Of a stretch of 64,000 nucleotides of DNA, positions 56,501-63,466 are shown in pieces. Within the stretch, counting starts at the first letter, position 1. Every line of letters starts with the position of its first letter. Both the position numbers and the translations under genes were made by a program. This DNA comes from Azospirillum isscasi (lineage in GTDB: Bacteria; Pseudomonadota; Alphaproteobacteria; Azospirillales; Azospirillaceae), in NCBI RefSeq assembly GCF_030849505.1, contig NZ_JAUJFI010000001.1:101900-165899 (forward strand). The letters are read 5' to 3'. The notes beneath the pieces are model-generated. The model did no database searches and was not told the origin of the DNA. It saw nothing but the letters and a program-made list of their open reading frames with translations.

Positions 56501-57813
56501 CCGGCGTGGCCCAGGCGGTGGTGACCGCCGCGGTGCTGGGCGACGGCGCATCCGAGCCCGGTATGGACCAGCGCCAGCTCGTCGCCTACCTCGTCCCGGC
56601 GGCAGATCATGCCTTGGATGAGGGAGCCATCCGCACCGCCCTGCTGGACACGCTGCCGCCGCACATGCTGCCCGCCGTCTATGTGACGCTGGCCGCCTTG
56701 CCGCTCTCGCCGAACGGCAAGCTGGACCGCAAGGCGCTGCCCCTGCCCTCGGTGGGAAACACGGCGGGCCGGACAGGCCGCGCCCCGGCGCCGGGGCTGG
56801 AAAGCCGGCTGGCGGTGCTCTTCGCCGAACTGCTGGACCTGGAGCGCGTCGGCGCCGACGACGACTTCTTCGCCATCGGCGGCCATTCCCTGCTGGCGAT
56901 GCGGCTGGCGGCGCGCATCCGCCGCGACCTGGGTCAGCCGGTGTCGGTCAGCCAGATCATGGTGGCCCCCACGGTCGCCCGGCTCGCCGCCCATCTGTCC
57001 GAAACCGGTTCGTCGGAGGAGCCTGAAAATCTGGGCTTCGCGCCGGTCATCCGTCTGCGCGACGGGGCGGGGCCGCCGCTGGTCTGCCTCTATCCGGGCT
57101 CCGGCCTGTCCTGGCAGTACAGTGTGCTGTCGCGCTATCTGGGCGGCAACCGGCCCATCGTCGGGCTGCAATCGCCCCGCCCCAACGGCCCGCTGGCGCT
57201 CAGCGCCGACCTCGACGAGCTGTGCGACCGCCAGCTCGCCATCCTGCGCGAGGTGCAGCCGCGGGGTCCCTACCATCTGCTGGGCTATTCGCTGGGCGGC
57301 ACGGTGGCCTACGGGCTGGCGGTGCGGCTGCGGCGGCTGGGGGAGCGGGTGGATTTCCTCGGCCTGCTCGACACCTACCCGGCGGAGGCCCACGACTGGA
57401 GCGGGCTCGGCCGCACCGACGCCGATCAGGCGGCGGAGCGCGAGCAGGAACAGTTCCTCGGCGACGCCCTGGCCGACGTGATGGACGAGGATCTGCGGCG
57501 GGAGAAGGTGGAGATGTTCGGCCACATCTTCGGCAACTACAAGGACGCCGTGCGGATTCTGTCGAAGGCCCGCACCCCGTTCTACGGCGGCGAGCTGACG
57601 CTGTTCGTGGCGGAGAAGTCGATCCCGCCGGAAATCGACCCCGAGGGAAGCTGGGCGGGCCGCGTCGGGCGGCTGTCCGTCCACCGCCTGTCCCATTGCT
57701 CGCACGAGGACATCATCGCCCCGGCCTCCCTGCGGATCGTCGGCCCCCTGCTCGACCGGGTGATCGCGGCGGCGGAGGACGCGGAACCCACCCGCGCGGT
57801 GATGGGTGGGTGA
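50572..57813 (+). CDS. dhbF: two-module siderophore NRPS (C-A-PCP-C-A-PCP-TE, DhbF-like)
   Basis: 2413 residues. C1 about 1-430 (HHIMLDG), A1 about 463-985, PCP1 with LGGDS (Ser about 1039), C2 about 1100-1530 (HHLVVDG), A2 about 1553-2050, PCP2 with IGGHS (Ser about 2106), TE about 2165-2413 with GYSLGG (Ser about 2240). There is no epimerase domain. By alignment to the classical pocket, A2 reads D-V-W-H-F-S-L-V-D-K, the EntF serine code. A1 reads about D-S-L-D-L-G-L-V-D-K; its Asp at pocket positions 278 and 331 suggests a basic residue. A1 also carries five FSTGP repeats between core motifs A6 and A7. C1 would accept DHB from EntB. The ATG at 50572 is preferred over an upstream in-frame extension that overlaps the MbtH gene. 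Confidence 0.93.
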   Translation: MRIIPLLGTQLGIWLADQVAARKNAYVIAHAVELNGPIDAARLSRAIRDGLAEADTVTARFAEGEDGGVVQILGGGDAAAEPERMDLTAAPDPEAAARAVMAEDLAGDLPADGGRPLCRQILFEVTGADGAPRWIWYQRHHHIMLDGYSFNALTRRIADLYGAAVQGRTPPPCPFVSVAAVAEEEAAYLASDAMAGDRAFWSGLCRDVPAPLTLSVQGAKPTEQQATSEVVVHAAALPDPLARALARLAEGCGVSAADLAMAGIAVYLHRLSGDPRPVVGVPFMRRMGSAAVHSVAPVVNVLPVRIDLTGADTLAEAAKRVRAALKEARRHQRYDAERIPRDLGQVGSGKALYGPVVNYRMFDYDLDFAGVEAVTHHLATGPVDDFEFGLMTRGGGIALELRADRSRYTVAELVRHARRLIRLLDAAVAGVPLDTLPVMAWDEETAIAAWSAGPVFAAPERPATLVEVLDHQAAETPEAAALVFGETRITFAALSGTVSRLARRLIARGVGPGDVVAVAVPRSADAVVAMLAVLASGATHLPLDLDYPTERLAMMCEDAGPRCALTWTAVAGRLPAGLEALCLDDAGLLAACAALPGAPIATAERTATLTPAHVATIIFTSGSTGRPKGVMNTHGALLNLLLSHTATVYGPALEAVRRRHGARALRAAHTHSFAFDSSWLQIFWMLLGQELHVFDEEMRRDAHALVQEVRSRRIDAMDLPPSFCAQMLACGLMEPGHHHPTLILIGGEAASPALWTDLRAHPDLMAVNLYGPTENTVDTLRAPVTVAERPVVGRPVGNVRVHVLDARLRPMPVGAVGELYIGGAGLAAGYVGRPGLTAQRFVANPFSTGPFSTGPFSTGPFSTGPFSTGPFGSGGRLYRTGDLVRWTGDGQIDFIGRADHQIKVRGYRIEIPEVEAALHRLPGVSGALVVAEAVNGSHRLIAYCTLSDPAAGPSRALLHGLRERLPDYMVPAALVVLDAFPLTVNGKVDRARLPAPAAETGGEAPATPAEVLLCRAMAKVLRLPAVGADADFFALGGDSISAIALGSELRAHGFELRPRDVFAGRDPRRMALALKAPVAEKRADPARPTADLAALEARHGPVAAAVPLLPLQKGMLFQSQLGGKASAYNAFTALDLDGSLDAERLCRAFDAVLRRHPQLAGLFDHDGRGEPLLVVPALPDGGEGLWPVERHDLSGLAPEARAAELARIEAAAAERANPTDRFLGLVKAVLVRTAPDRHRLLIAVHHLVVDGWSTPLLLRDLLTAYGRGPEALTPPAIGYPVVVEGLLARDGTDSRAAWSAALSGAVPTVLFDPARTGGDAPMIEAELALPADLTDALLARLRADGLTLNALMQAVWALVLGNLAGRDDVLFGTPVSGRSGAVPGVEEQVGLFLNTLPVRVALDPARPLWAQLPAIQDRHIALMEQDGLGLSELQAMAGGGALFDTLLVVENYPDGGYEALDLGGVRVAGVHNRGYSHYPLALLVLPGRELTLLVENRGAVPDARALAERVRGLLDALVRCPDMPVAALPMPTEGERRRLAAVNATARAVPWTTLRGLLTAQAARTPNAVALVDERESLTFREVRRRVAGLAGRLRAMGVRPGDVVAVGLPRSAALSLSILAVIEAGAAYLPLDLGYPAERLGFMLSDARPRALMTDATSRALFGDAVPVLSVDEAAGETEDSLAPADGLTPDHPAYVIYTSGTTGRPKGVAVSHGAIVNRILWMQNEYPLGPEDAILQKTPCGFDVSVWEFFWSFLVGARLVMAPPEAHRDPAALVRLIEDHRVTTLHFVPSMLALFTASVIESHGPDAPVCASLTRVFCSGEALGRSLSRAFTDRFAAELHNLYGPTEAAVDVTYCPASGAWIAGDGGVPIGKPVWNTQLRILDHALRPVPPGAVGELYLCGDQLAIGYLGRPGLTASRFVADPFDHGRRMYRTGDLARWLPDGSVEYLGRTDHQVKIRGQRIELGEIESALAALPGVAQAVVTAAVLGDGASEPGMDQRQLVAYLVPAADHALDEGAIRTALLDTLPPHMLPAVYVTLAALPLSPNGKLDRKALPLPSVGNTAGRTGRAPAPGLESRLAVLFAELLDLERVGADDDFFAIGGHSLLAMRLAARIRRDLGQPVSVSQIMVAPTVARLAAHLSETGSSEEPENLGFAPVIRLRDGAGPPLVCLYPGSGLSWQYSVLSRYLGGNRPIVGLQSPRPNGPLALSADLDELCDRQLAILREVQPRGPYHLLGYSLGGTVAYGLAVRLRRLGERVDFLGLLDTYPAEAHDWSGLGRTDADQAAEREQEQFLGDALADVMDEDLRREKVEMFGHIFGNYKDAVRILSKARTPFYGGELTLFVAEKSIPPEIDPEGSWAGRVGRLSVHRLSHCSHEDIIAPASLRIVGPLLDRVIAAAEDAEPTRAVMGG
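53104..53178 (+). repeat. 15-base in-frame tandem repeat inside NRPS A1 domain
   Basis: Five perfect copies of CCCTTCAGCACAGGC encode PFSTG five times, followed by a degenerate copy (PFGSG). It sits in the surface loop between A6 ([10 protein letters not shown]) and A7 (YRTGDL), where most A domains have only a few residues. Perfect nucleotide identity implies recent expansion. Confidence 0.93.
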
Positions 57814-57966
57814 TCTGGCCTCATATCCCTCTCCCGCCCCGGGAGAGGGTGCCCGCGAAAGCGGGCGGGTGAGGGTAGAACCGAGGATCAAGGCGCCAGT
57901 CCACTGCCGACCCCTCACCCTTCCCACGCTTCGCGTGGGCCCCTTCCCTCTCCCGGGACGGGAGAG
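57814..57966. repeat. REP/BIME-like pair of palindromic repeats after the NRPS
   Basis: CCCTCTCCCG...CGGGAGAGGG palindromes at about 57828-57848 and 57946-57968, with inner hairpins at 57850-57869 (GCCCGC/GCGGGC) and about 57922-57942 (CCCACGC/GCGTGGG), form two inverted units around a unique core. Such units are common between proteobacterial genes and may stabilise or end the NRPS transcript. A related short one lies at 50521-50541. Confidence 0.7.
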
Positions 57967-57994
57967 GGGATGTCAAATGCGATAGATATGGAAT

Positions 57995-59608
57995 GTGTGC
58001 TTGCCTCGATTGACACGTTTGTTTCTGGCTGGAACGGTGATGATGGGTCTGAACGCCTGCGCAGGTGGAACGGACGGTTCCCCGCTGGCTCTCGACGCTC
58101 CGGTGTCCGGCGCGGATCGCAATGCCGTCCACACCCTGGCCCTGGACGATGGCGACTATGTGGAAGGCACGCTGGATTCCGGCACGGAGGCGGCGGAACT
58201 CCGGCTGATCGACAAGGACGGTCGCCCCATCCGGCTGCTGCTGAACGGCACCGCGGGGCGGGAGAGCTTCCGCTTCGTCGCCCGGCCCGGCATGGCGGCG
58301 CTGCGGGTCACGCTGCGCGGGTCCGGCGCCTACCAACTGGCGCTCACCCGCCGCATCCCCGTGCAGGACCAGCATCCGGTTCTTCAAGGCCACCTGAGCC
58401 CGGCCATCGCCGCCCTGGCGGGGGAGCTGAAGCGCGGTGGCGGCACCGGGGCCTTCTGGCGGGAGGTGGCCCGGCGCGGCACGCCGCTGGTGGAGCCGCT
58501 GGGGCCGGACCGGGTGGTGATGACCTTCCTGGCCCGCGGTGCGCGCCACAACGTGCGCCTGCTGGGCGGGCCGACCTCCAACCACGAGACTCTCGAACGG
58601 CTCGGCGGCAGCGATGTCTGGTTCAAGAGCTTCACCGTCCCCTCCTCCACCCGGCTGTCCTACCAGATCGCGCCGGACGTGCCGGAGTTCCCCGGAACCT
58701 GCCGCGAATGCCGGATGGCCATCCTGGCGCAGCTCCAGGCCGACCCGCTGAACCACCGCCCCTGGCCGGCGGACGCGCCCGACCCCTACAACCAGCTTTC
58801 CCTGATCGAGCTGCCCGGCGCCACGCCCCAGCCGGGCCTTGAGGACGGCGTGGCGGAACCGGCGGGACAGCTGGTCACCGAACGCTTCGCCAGCGCCCTT
58901 CTGGGCAACACGCGCGAGGTGGCGGTCTATGCGCCGCCCGGCGTCGATCCGGCAGGGAAGGACACCGTCCTGCTGCTGCTGTTCGACGGGCCGGACTACC
59001 GCGACCGCCGCGCGCCGGTGCCGGCGATCCTCGACCGGCTGACCGGGGACGGGCGGCTGCCGCCGGTGCTGGCCGTCTTCATCGCCAACCCCAGCGCCGA
59101 GGCGCGGGGGCACGAGCTTCCCGGCAATCCCGCCTTCGCGGCGATGCTGGCCGACGAGCTTCTGCCCTGGCTGGCGGAGCGCACGGGCGTCCGCCCCCGC
59201 CCCGACCGGACGGTGCTGGCCGGGTCCAGTTACGGCGGGCTGGCGGCGGTGACCGCGGCGCTCGCCCGTCCGGAGCGCTTCGGCAACGCGCTGTCGATGT
59301 CCGGTTCCTTCTGGTGGCACCCCACCGGCACCCCGCCCGAGCGTCCGGAGCATGTCGCCACGCTGGTGGCGTCGCGCGAGCGGCTGCCGGTGCGGCTGTT
59401 CCTCAGCGCCGGGCTGTTCGAAAGCTCGATCGACGGGGAGATCGGCATCCTCGAAAGCTCCCGCCATCTTCGGGACGTGCTGGAGGCCAAGGGCTACGAC
59501 GTGATCTACCGCGACTATGCCGGGGGGCACGACTATTTCGTCTGGCGCGGGGCGCTGGGCGACGGGCTGCTGGCGCTGTTTGGGAAAAATACTCCGTCAA
59601 CCCGTTGA
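57995..59608 (+). CDS. lipoprotein catecholate siderophore esterase (Fes/IroE-like)
   Basis: 537 residues. Signal peptide with lipobox LNAC, so probably an envelope-anchored lipoprotein. An N-terminal domain of about 270 residues resembles the enterochelin esterase N-domain (SDVWFKSFTVPSSTRLSYQIAPD, DPLNHRPWP). The C-terminal alpha/beta hydrolase has LLLLFDGPDYRDR, LAGSSYGGLAAVTAAL (nucleophile GSSYGG) and a late GGHDYFVWR catalytic His. It should cut ester bonds of a cyclic seryl-trilactone catecholate. Together with the NRPS TE this supports an ester-linked oligomer. The start is a GTG; no better start is visible. Confidence 0.87.
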   Translation: MCLPRLTRLFLAGTVMMGLNACAGGTDGSPLALDAPVSGADRNAVHTLALDDGDYVEGTLDSGTEAAELRLIDKDGRPIRLLLNGTAGRESFRFVARPGMAALRVTLRGSGAYQLALTRRIPVQDQHPVLQGHLSPAIAALAGELKRGGGTGAFWREVARRGTPLVEPLGPDRVVMTFLARGARHNVRLLGGPTSNHETLERLGGSDVWFKSFTVPSSTRLSYQIAPDVPEFPGTCRECRMAILAQLQADPLNHRPWPADAPDPYNQLSLIELPGATPQPGLEDGVAEPAGQLVTERFASALLGNTREVAVYAPPGVDPAGKDTVLLLLFDGPDYRDRRAPVPAILDRLTGDGRLPPVLAVFIANPSAEARGHELPGNPAFAAMLADELLPWLAERTGVRPRPDRTVLAGSSYGGLAAVTAALARPERFGNALSMSGSFWWHPTGTPPERPEHVATLVASRERLPVRLFLSAGLFESSIDGEIGILESSRHLRDVLEAKGYDVIYRDYAGGHDYFVWRGALGDGLLALFGKNTPSTR

Positions 59609-59625
59609 AAAAAAACAAAAGCCAA

Positions 59626-59665
59626 GCCGGCGCTCCGCGAGAAAATTTTCTCGCGGAGCGCCGGC
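59626..59665. terminator. 40-bp perfect palindrome downstream of parB (terminator and candidate parS)
   Basis: Perfect dyad centred at 59645/59646. On the minus strand it is followed by a T-rich run (complement of the A-rich 59605-59620), so it can terminate parB transcripts. Its centre, GCGAGAAAATTTTCTCGC (59637-59654), recurs upstream of parA, which suggests a second role as a ParB site. Confidence 0.85.
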
Positions 59666-59670
59666 GTTTC

Positions 59671-60555
59671 TCAGCCCCCTGCCCTCCCCTGCCCGGCGTT
59701 CAGGATCGCGTCGATGTCGTCGCGGATCGCGCGGAGCGTCTCCCGATCGATGTCCGCCAGGGCCAAGCCCTGTTCGCGGACCGCGGCGACGGTCTGCCGC
59801 GCCCCGAACACCGCCTTCGCCAGCGGCTTCGGCAGGGCGCTGCCGGTGGGGGCGGCGCTCGGGCGGGACCGCACCGCCGGGGATGCCGGGGCCTCCTCGT
59901 CCGCGTTCCGCCGCACCATCTCCGCCACCAGCGCGTCCCAGGCGCGGAGTTGCTCGGCCTCCCCCTTCAGCCGGGCGATCTCCACCAGACGGTAGCGCGC
60001 CGGGCGGTGCAGCGGGTATTCGTCGCGGATGCGCGGCGGCAGGCGGCTGATGAGAAGCGCGCGGGAGATGTCCACCCGGTCCTTCCCGACGATCCGCCCG
60101 ACATCCTCCTGCCGGTAGCCGTGGCGCTCCATCAGGCGCGCGTAAGCCTCGCCCTCCTCGAAGGGGGACAGGTCGGCGCGGACGACGTTCTCGATCAGCG
60201 CCAGCTCGTCCGAGGCGCCGGTGACGGTCACCGCGTAGATGGTCGGGTGGCCGAGCGCCCGCACCGCGCGGAAGCGCCGTTCCCCGAAGACGAGCTGGAA
60301 CCGCCCGTCGCCCAATTGCTGCACGCCGACCGGCTGGGCCAGGCCATGCTGCGCGATGGAGGATTTCAGCGCCTCCATGTCCGCCTCGTCGAAATGGCGG
60401 CGGGGCTGGTCGGGGTTGGTGACGATCCGCCCGACATCGATCTCCACGACCACCGGGCCGCGGCGGTTGAAGCCCTGCCCTTCCTCGCGGGCCTGCCGCT
60501 CCGCCGCCGCGGTGGTCAGCACGCCGGTGTTCGTCCGGGCCAGTTTACGCGACAT
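59671..60555 (-). CDS. parB: ParB-family partition protein
   Basis: 294 residues. N-terminal ParB/Srx nuclease-like CTPase region about 35-130 (RIVTNPDQPRRHFDEADMEALKSSIAQHGLAQPVGV, LVFGERRFRAVRALGH, ALIENVVRADLSPFEEGEAYARL), then a helix-turn-helix (YRQEDVGRIVGKDRVDISRALLISRLPP) and a C-terminal dimerisation region. It binds parS and spreads along DNA to segregate the replicon with ParA. The start overlaps the parA stop by 11 bases. Identical 18-bp palindromes flank the pair. Confidence 0.93.
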   Translation of the reverse strand: MSRKLARTNTGVLTTAAAERQAREEGQGFNRRGPVVVEIDVGRIVTNPDQPRRHFDEADMEALKSSIAQHGLAQPVGVQQLGDGRFQLVFGERRFRAVRALGHPTIYAVTVTGASDELALIENVVRADLSPFEEGEAYARLMERHGYRQEDVGRIVGKDRVDISRALLISRLPPRIRDEYPLHRPARYRLVEIARLKGEAEQLRAWDALVAEMVRRNADEEAPASPAVRSRPSAAPTGSALPKPLAKAVFGARQTVAAVREQGLALADIDRETLRAIRDDIDAILNAGQGRAGG

Positions 60556-61579
60556 GGGCCATCACCTCCGGCAAACGGGCACGTTCCTGGATCAGCGCAT
60601 CGGCGACGGCCTGATAGACCTCGTAGCCCGGCGCGTCCGGCACCGCCTCCAGCGCGGCGCGCCCGGCGGCGACCGCCTGGGCGTAGACGGTAGCCCGCGG
60701 GATCGGGCCGAAGACCCGCAGCTTCGCCCCGAACAGGTTGCGGATGTCGTCCAGCGACGCCTGATCCTGGGTCAACCGCGCGTTGTACATGGTCGGCAGG
60801 ATGCCCAGCACGCTGACCCCCGGGTTGGCCCGGCGGCGGATCATGTCCAGGTTCTCCAGCAGGAATTCGACGCCGGCCACGCTCAGCATCTCCGTCTGGC
60901 AGGGGATGGCGACGGTGTTGGCGGCGGTCAGGGCGTTGCGGGCCAGCATGCCGAAATGCGGCGGGGTGTCCACGAAGATGAAGTCGTAGCTCTGCCGCGC
61001 CCCGCCATCCAGGCATTCGCGAAGCGCGCAATCGCCCGACGACTGGCTTTGCAGTTCCGCCTCCGCGTCGCCCAGCCGCATGCCGCTGGGGATCACGTCC
61101 AGCCCGCTGTCGGTGGTGACGATGTAGTCGCCGAGGTCGAAGCCCTTGCCCCGCGACTTCAGCGCCTCCACCGACGCCTTCAGCGCGTAATAGAGGGTTT
61201 TCTCCTCGCGCTCGCGTTCGATGGAGTTGATGCCGAGATGGATGGTGGCGTTGGCCTGCGGGTCGGCGTCGATCAGCAGGACCTTGAAATGCCGGGCGAG
61301 CAGGGTGGCCGTGTTGACGGTGAAGGCGGTCTTGCCCACCCCGCCCTTGCGGTTGGCGGCGGCACAGATCAGCGCCGGGCCATGCCGCGTCACCGTGCCG
61401 ATCTTTTCCTGAAGGAGCAAGGAGATGACCGGGGCCGGCACCTTCTCGCTGCCGTTCTCCCAGCGCGAGATCTTCGCCTTGTCGTATTTCCGGCCCAGCT
61501 TTTCGTTCAGCCAAGCCGCGAAGTCCGGCTGGTTCAGCGTCCGGCCTTCCCGGAACGCCTTGATGTCCTCGCCGCGCAT
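60545..61579 (-). CDS. parA: ParA-family partition ATPase with N-terminal helix-turn-helix
   Basis: 344 residues. Residues about 1-70 resemble a Cro/Xre-type helix-turn-helix (FAAWLNEKLGRKYDKAKISRWENGSEKVPAPV). The ATPase follows: NRKGGVGKTAFTVNTATLLA (deviant Walker A), LLIDADPQANAT (A'), FIFVDTPPHFGML (Walker B). An N-terminal DNA-binding extension marks plasmid type Ia ParA proteins, which also repress their own operon. GGGGA precedes the ATG. No replication initiator gene is seen nearby. This locus suggests a secondary replicon. Confidence 0.93.
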   Translation of the reverse strand: MRGEDIKAFREGRTLNQPDFAAWLNEKLGRKYDKAKISRWENGSEKVPAPVISLLLQEKIGTVTRHGPALICAAANRKGGVGKTAFTVNTATLLARHFKVLLIDADPQANATIHLGINSIEREREEKTLYYALKASVEALKSRGKGFDLGDYIVTTDSGLDVIPSGMRLGDAEAELQSQSSGDCALRECLDGGARQSYDFIFVDTPPHFGMLARNALTAANTVAIPCQTEMLSVAGVEFLLENLDMIRRRANPGVSVLGILPTMYNARLTQDQASLDDIRNLFGAKLRVFGPIPRATVYAQAVAAGRAALEAVPDAPGYEVYQAVADALIQERARLPEVMAHVA

Positions 61580-61645
61580 GGTCCAATCCCCTGCCTTGCC
61601 CCGCCGCCACTTTTGCGCGGCGGCGGAGTCCGGTCAAGCCGGAAT

Positions 61646-61676
61646 GTTGACTCCGGGGAAGGGGAGGGGAGTCAAC
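61646..61676. promoter_or_regulatory. inverted repeat upstream of parA
   Basis: GTTGACTCC (61646-61654) and GGAGTCAAC (61668-61676) form a perfect 9-bp dyad with a 13-base spacer, 67-97 bases before the parA start. It is a candidate operator for ParA autorepression and is adjacent to the parS-like palindrome. Confidence 0.5.
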
Positions 61677-61681
61677 TTGCG

Positions 61682-61699
61682 GCGAGAAAATTTTCTCGC
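61682..61699. other. candidate parS palindrome upstream of parA
   Basis: GCGAGAAAATTTTCTCGC is identical to the centre of the palindrome at 59626-59665. Two exact copies bracket parAB, the usual place for centromere sites. It differs from the canonical chromosomal parS and from the repABC-type site. Confidence 0.7.
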
Positions 61700-61743
61700 G
61701 GGAGAAGCCCCGGCGGGGACGCGGCACGCCCCCGCCGATCCGC

Positions 61744-62517
61744 TCAGCCCGGCTTGTAGGCCGCCTTCGCTTCGGGCAGCAGCTTTTGCAGGGCGGCGAT
61801 GCGGTCCGCCGTGCCGGGGTGGGTGGACATGAAGGTCGGCGGCTGGTTCCCCGCCTGCTTCATGTTCTGCCACAGATCGATGGCCGCCTGCGGGTCGTAA
61901 CCGGCGCGCGCCATCATCAGCAGACCGGCCCGGTCGGCCTCAAGCTCCTGGTTGCGGGAATAGGGCAGGAGCAGGCCGTACTGTGCGCCGGTGCCCAGCG
62001 CCGCGGCGATCATCTCGCTGCCGCCGACCCCGCTCGCCCCGGCCACGGCCCCCAGGATGCTCGTGCCCGCGTCGGTGGCCATCTGGGTGCTCACCCGCTC
62101 GGCGGCGTGGCCTTCCAGATTGTGGGCAATCTCGTGGCCGATGACCGCGGCAAGCTGCGCGTCCGTCTTGGCGTATTGGAACAGCCCCTCGTAGACGCCG
62201 ATCTTCTGGCCGGGCAGGGCGAAGGCGTTGGCCTCCTGACCCTGGAACACGCGCACCTCCCAACCCGCGGGGTCGAGCGAGGCGACGCGCAGAAGGCGGG
62301 CCGAGATCTGTTGCGCGCGGCGCTGGTAATCGGCGTTGGCGGTGGCCGGGGTCGATTGGGTCAGGCGCTGCCAGTCCTGCTGGCCAAGTTCGACGAGCTG
62401 CTCCTGCGAGACGAGGTTCAGCCCGAGCCCCGTCGCGTTTCCGGTGCATCCGGCCAGCGCCAGGGACCCGGCCAAGGCCGCGGCAAGGCACAGGGGTCGG
62501 ACGGTCGTGGTTGGCAT
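61744..62517 (-). CDS. M48 family metalloprotease lipoprotein
   Basis: 257 residues with signal peptide and lipobox LALAGC. The M48 zinc site is HEIAHN (HExxH), with the third ligand in NQELEADRAGLLMMARAGYDP; ANAFALPGQKIGVYEGLF is the conserved substrate-side strand. It resembles BepA/LoiP-type periplasmic proteases for outer-membrane quality control. It lacks a TPR region, so it is closer to LoiP/YcaL. It lies directly upstream of parA in the same direction; a functional link is not evident. Confidence 0.9.
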   Translation of the reverse strand: MPTTTVRPLCLAAALAGSLALAGCTGNATGLGLNLVSQEQLVELGQQDWQRLTQSTPATANADYQRRAQQISARLLRVASLDPAGWEVRVFQGQEANAFALPGQKIGVYEGLFQYAKTDAQLAAVIGHEIAHNLEGHAAERVSTQMATDAGTSILGAVAGASGVGGSEMIAAALGTGAQYGLLLPYSRNQELEADRAGLLMMARAGYDPQAAIDLWQNMKQAGNQPPTFMSTHPGTADRIAALQKLLPEAKAAYKPG

Positions 62518-62619
62518 CGTTCTTCCTCCGCTGTGGTTCTGTCCGGCGCATCCTATCCGATGGCGGATGGGCTTCGCCGGGGCAATTCGGTGGCAGAGCG
62601 GCCCGGGGGCGTCCGCCGC

Positions 62620-62633
62620 ATTAGACGTCTAAT
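62620..62633. promoter_or_regulatory. perfect palindrome, second copy of the core at 8624
   Basis: ATTAGACGTCTAAT lies between the divergent M48 protease gene (103 bases away) and the HTH-protein gene (104 bases away), the classic position for an operator. The same 14-mer occurs at 8625-8638. Confidence 0.6.
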
Positions 62634-62736
62634 AACCCTGTGACCAGGGAACACGCTACTCAACCGCCCGCGCGATTCCATGTATAGTCGGCGGTGCGAC
62701 GGCATCGTTGCGGGTGGATGGCGGCAGGAGGAACGG

Positions 62737-63456
62737 GTGACGACGCTCAAGGAGTTCGAGGAAGCCTTGAAGACGGCGGGCAACACGGAGGCCCTGGAGA
62801 TCCTGGGGAAGCTGCGGGAGCGCGACAAGGCCCAGCGGTCGATCCGCCCGGCGCGCCGCGTCGTCGGCAAGAAGATGACGCCGGAACTGGCCGGGCAGAT
62901 CCTGGAGCTTCACCGCACGACCGACATGACCCAGCAGGAGATCGCCTTCCAGCTCGGCGTCAACCAGGGCCGCGTGAACGAGGTCATCAAGCGCGGGAAA
63001 TGGCTGGACAGCGACCCCAACGCGCCGGAGGCCATCGCCCGCGACAAGGCCAAGGCCCGCGCCAAGGACGGGGTGGGCATCGACCCGCGCCCCAGCCGCC
63101 CGAAGAAGAAAAAAGCGGTGACGCCGGCGGACGAGGTGCCGGTGACGGACGCGCCGGCAGCAGAGGAGGCCGTGGCGGTGGAGGCCGTGGCGGTGGAGGC
63201 CGTGGCGGTGGAGGCCGTGGCGGTGGAGCCGGTTCCGGAGGAACCCGCCCCCGTCCAGACCGAAGCCGTCCAGACCGAAGCCGTCCAGGCCGAAGCCGCC
63301 CCGCCCGAACCCGCGCCGGCGCCGGTCGCACCGACCGAACCGGCGCCGGGCCTGGAGGCCCAGGAACAGCCGGCTCCGGAGAAGAAGGCGGCGAAGGAGA
63401 AGAAGAAAAAGCGCTCCGCCGGGCCTCCGGCGCAGCTTCTCTTCGACGGGCTGTAA
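62737..63456 (+). CDS. HTH-domain protein with acidic/proline repeat tail, function unknown
   Basis: 239 residues. Residues about 1-95 are conserved-looking: GNTEALEILGKLRERDKAQ, then KKMTPELAGQILELHRTTDMTQQEIAFQLGVNQGRVNEVIKRGKW, a clear helix-turn-helix of the resolvase/Sigma70-r4 sort. Residues 96-239 are low complexity: a KKKK patch, four AVAVE repeats, three VQTEA-type repeats, and a Lys-rich end. The GTG at 62737 follows AGGAGG at ideal spacing. Possibly a nucleoid- or replicon-associated protein, which is a guess from the HTH and the parAB neighbourhood. Confidence 0.75.
   Translation: MTTLKEFEEALKTAGNTEALEILGKLRERDKAQRSIRPARRVVGKKMTPELAGQILELHRTTDMTQQEIAFQLGVNQGRVNEVIKRGKWLDSDPNAPEAIARDKAKARAKDGVGIDPRPSRPKKKKAVTPADEVPVTDAPAAEEAVAVEAVAVEAVAVEAVAVEPVPEEPAPVQTEAVQTEAVQAEAAPPEPAPAPVAPTEPAPGLEAQEQPAPEKKAAKEKKKKRSAGPPAQLLFDGL
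63166..63297 (+). repeat. two 15-base in-frame tandem repeat arrays in the HTH protein
   Basis: GAGGCCGTGGCGGTG occurs four times without change at 63166-63225 (EAVAV), and GTCCAGACCGAAGCC three times at 63253-63297 (VQTEA; the last has one change). Both encode acidic, flexible protein. Confidence 0.92.
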
Positions 63457-63466
63457 GGCGCCGGGC

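Noticed and set aside
59626..59665. Palindrome after the esterase gene treated only as a terminator
   Set aside because: Its 18-bp centre is repeated exactly upstream of parA, which a plain terminator would not explain, so both roles were recorded.
63166..63297. Tandem repeats considered as a CRISPR array
   Set aside because: Units are 15 bases, directly adjacent, in frame and lack spacers; no cas genes are present.
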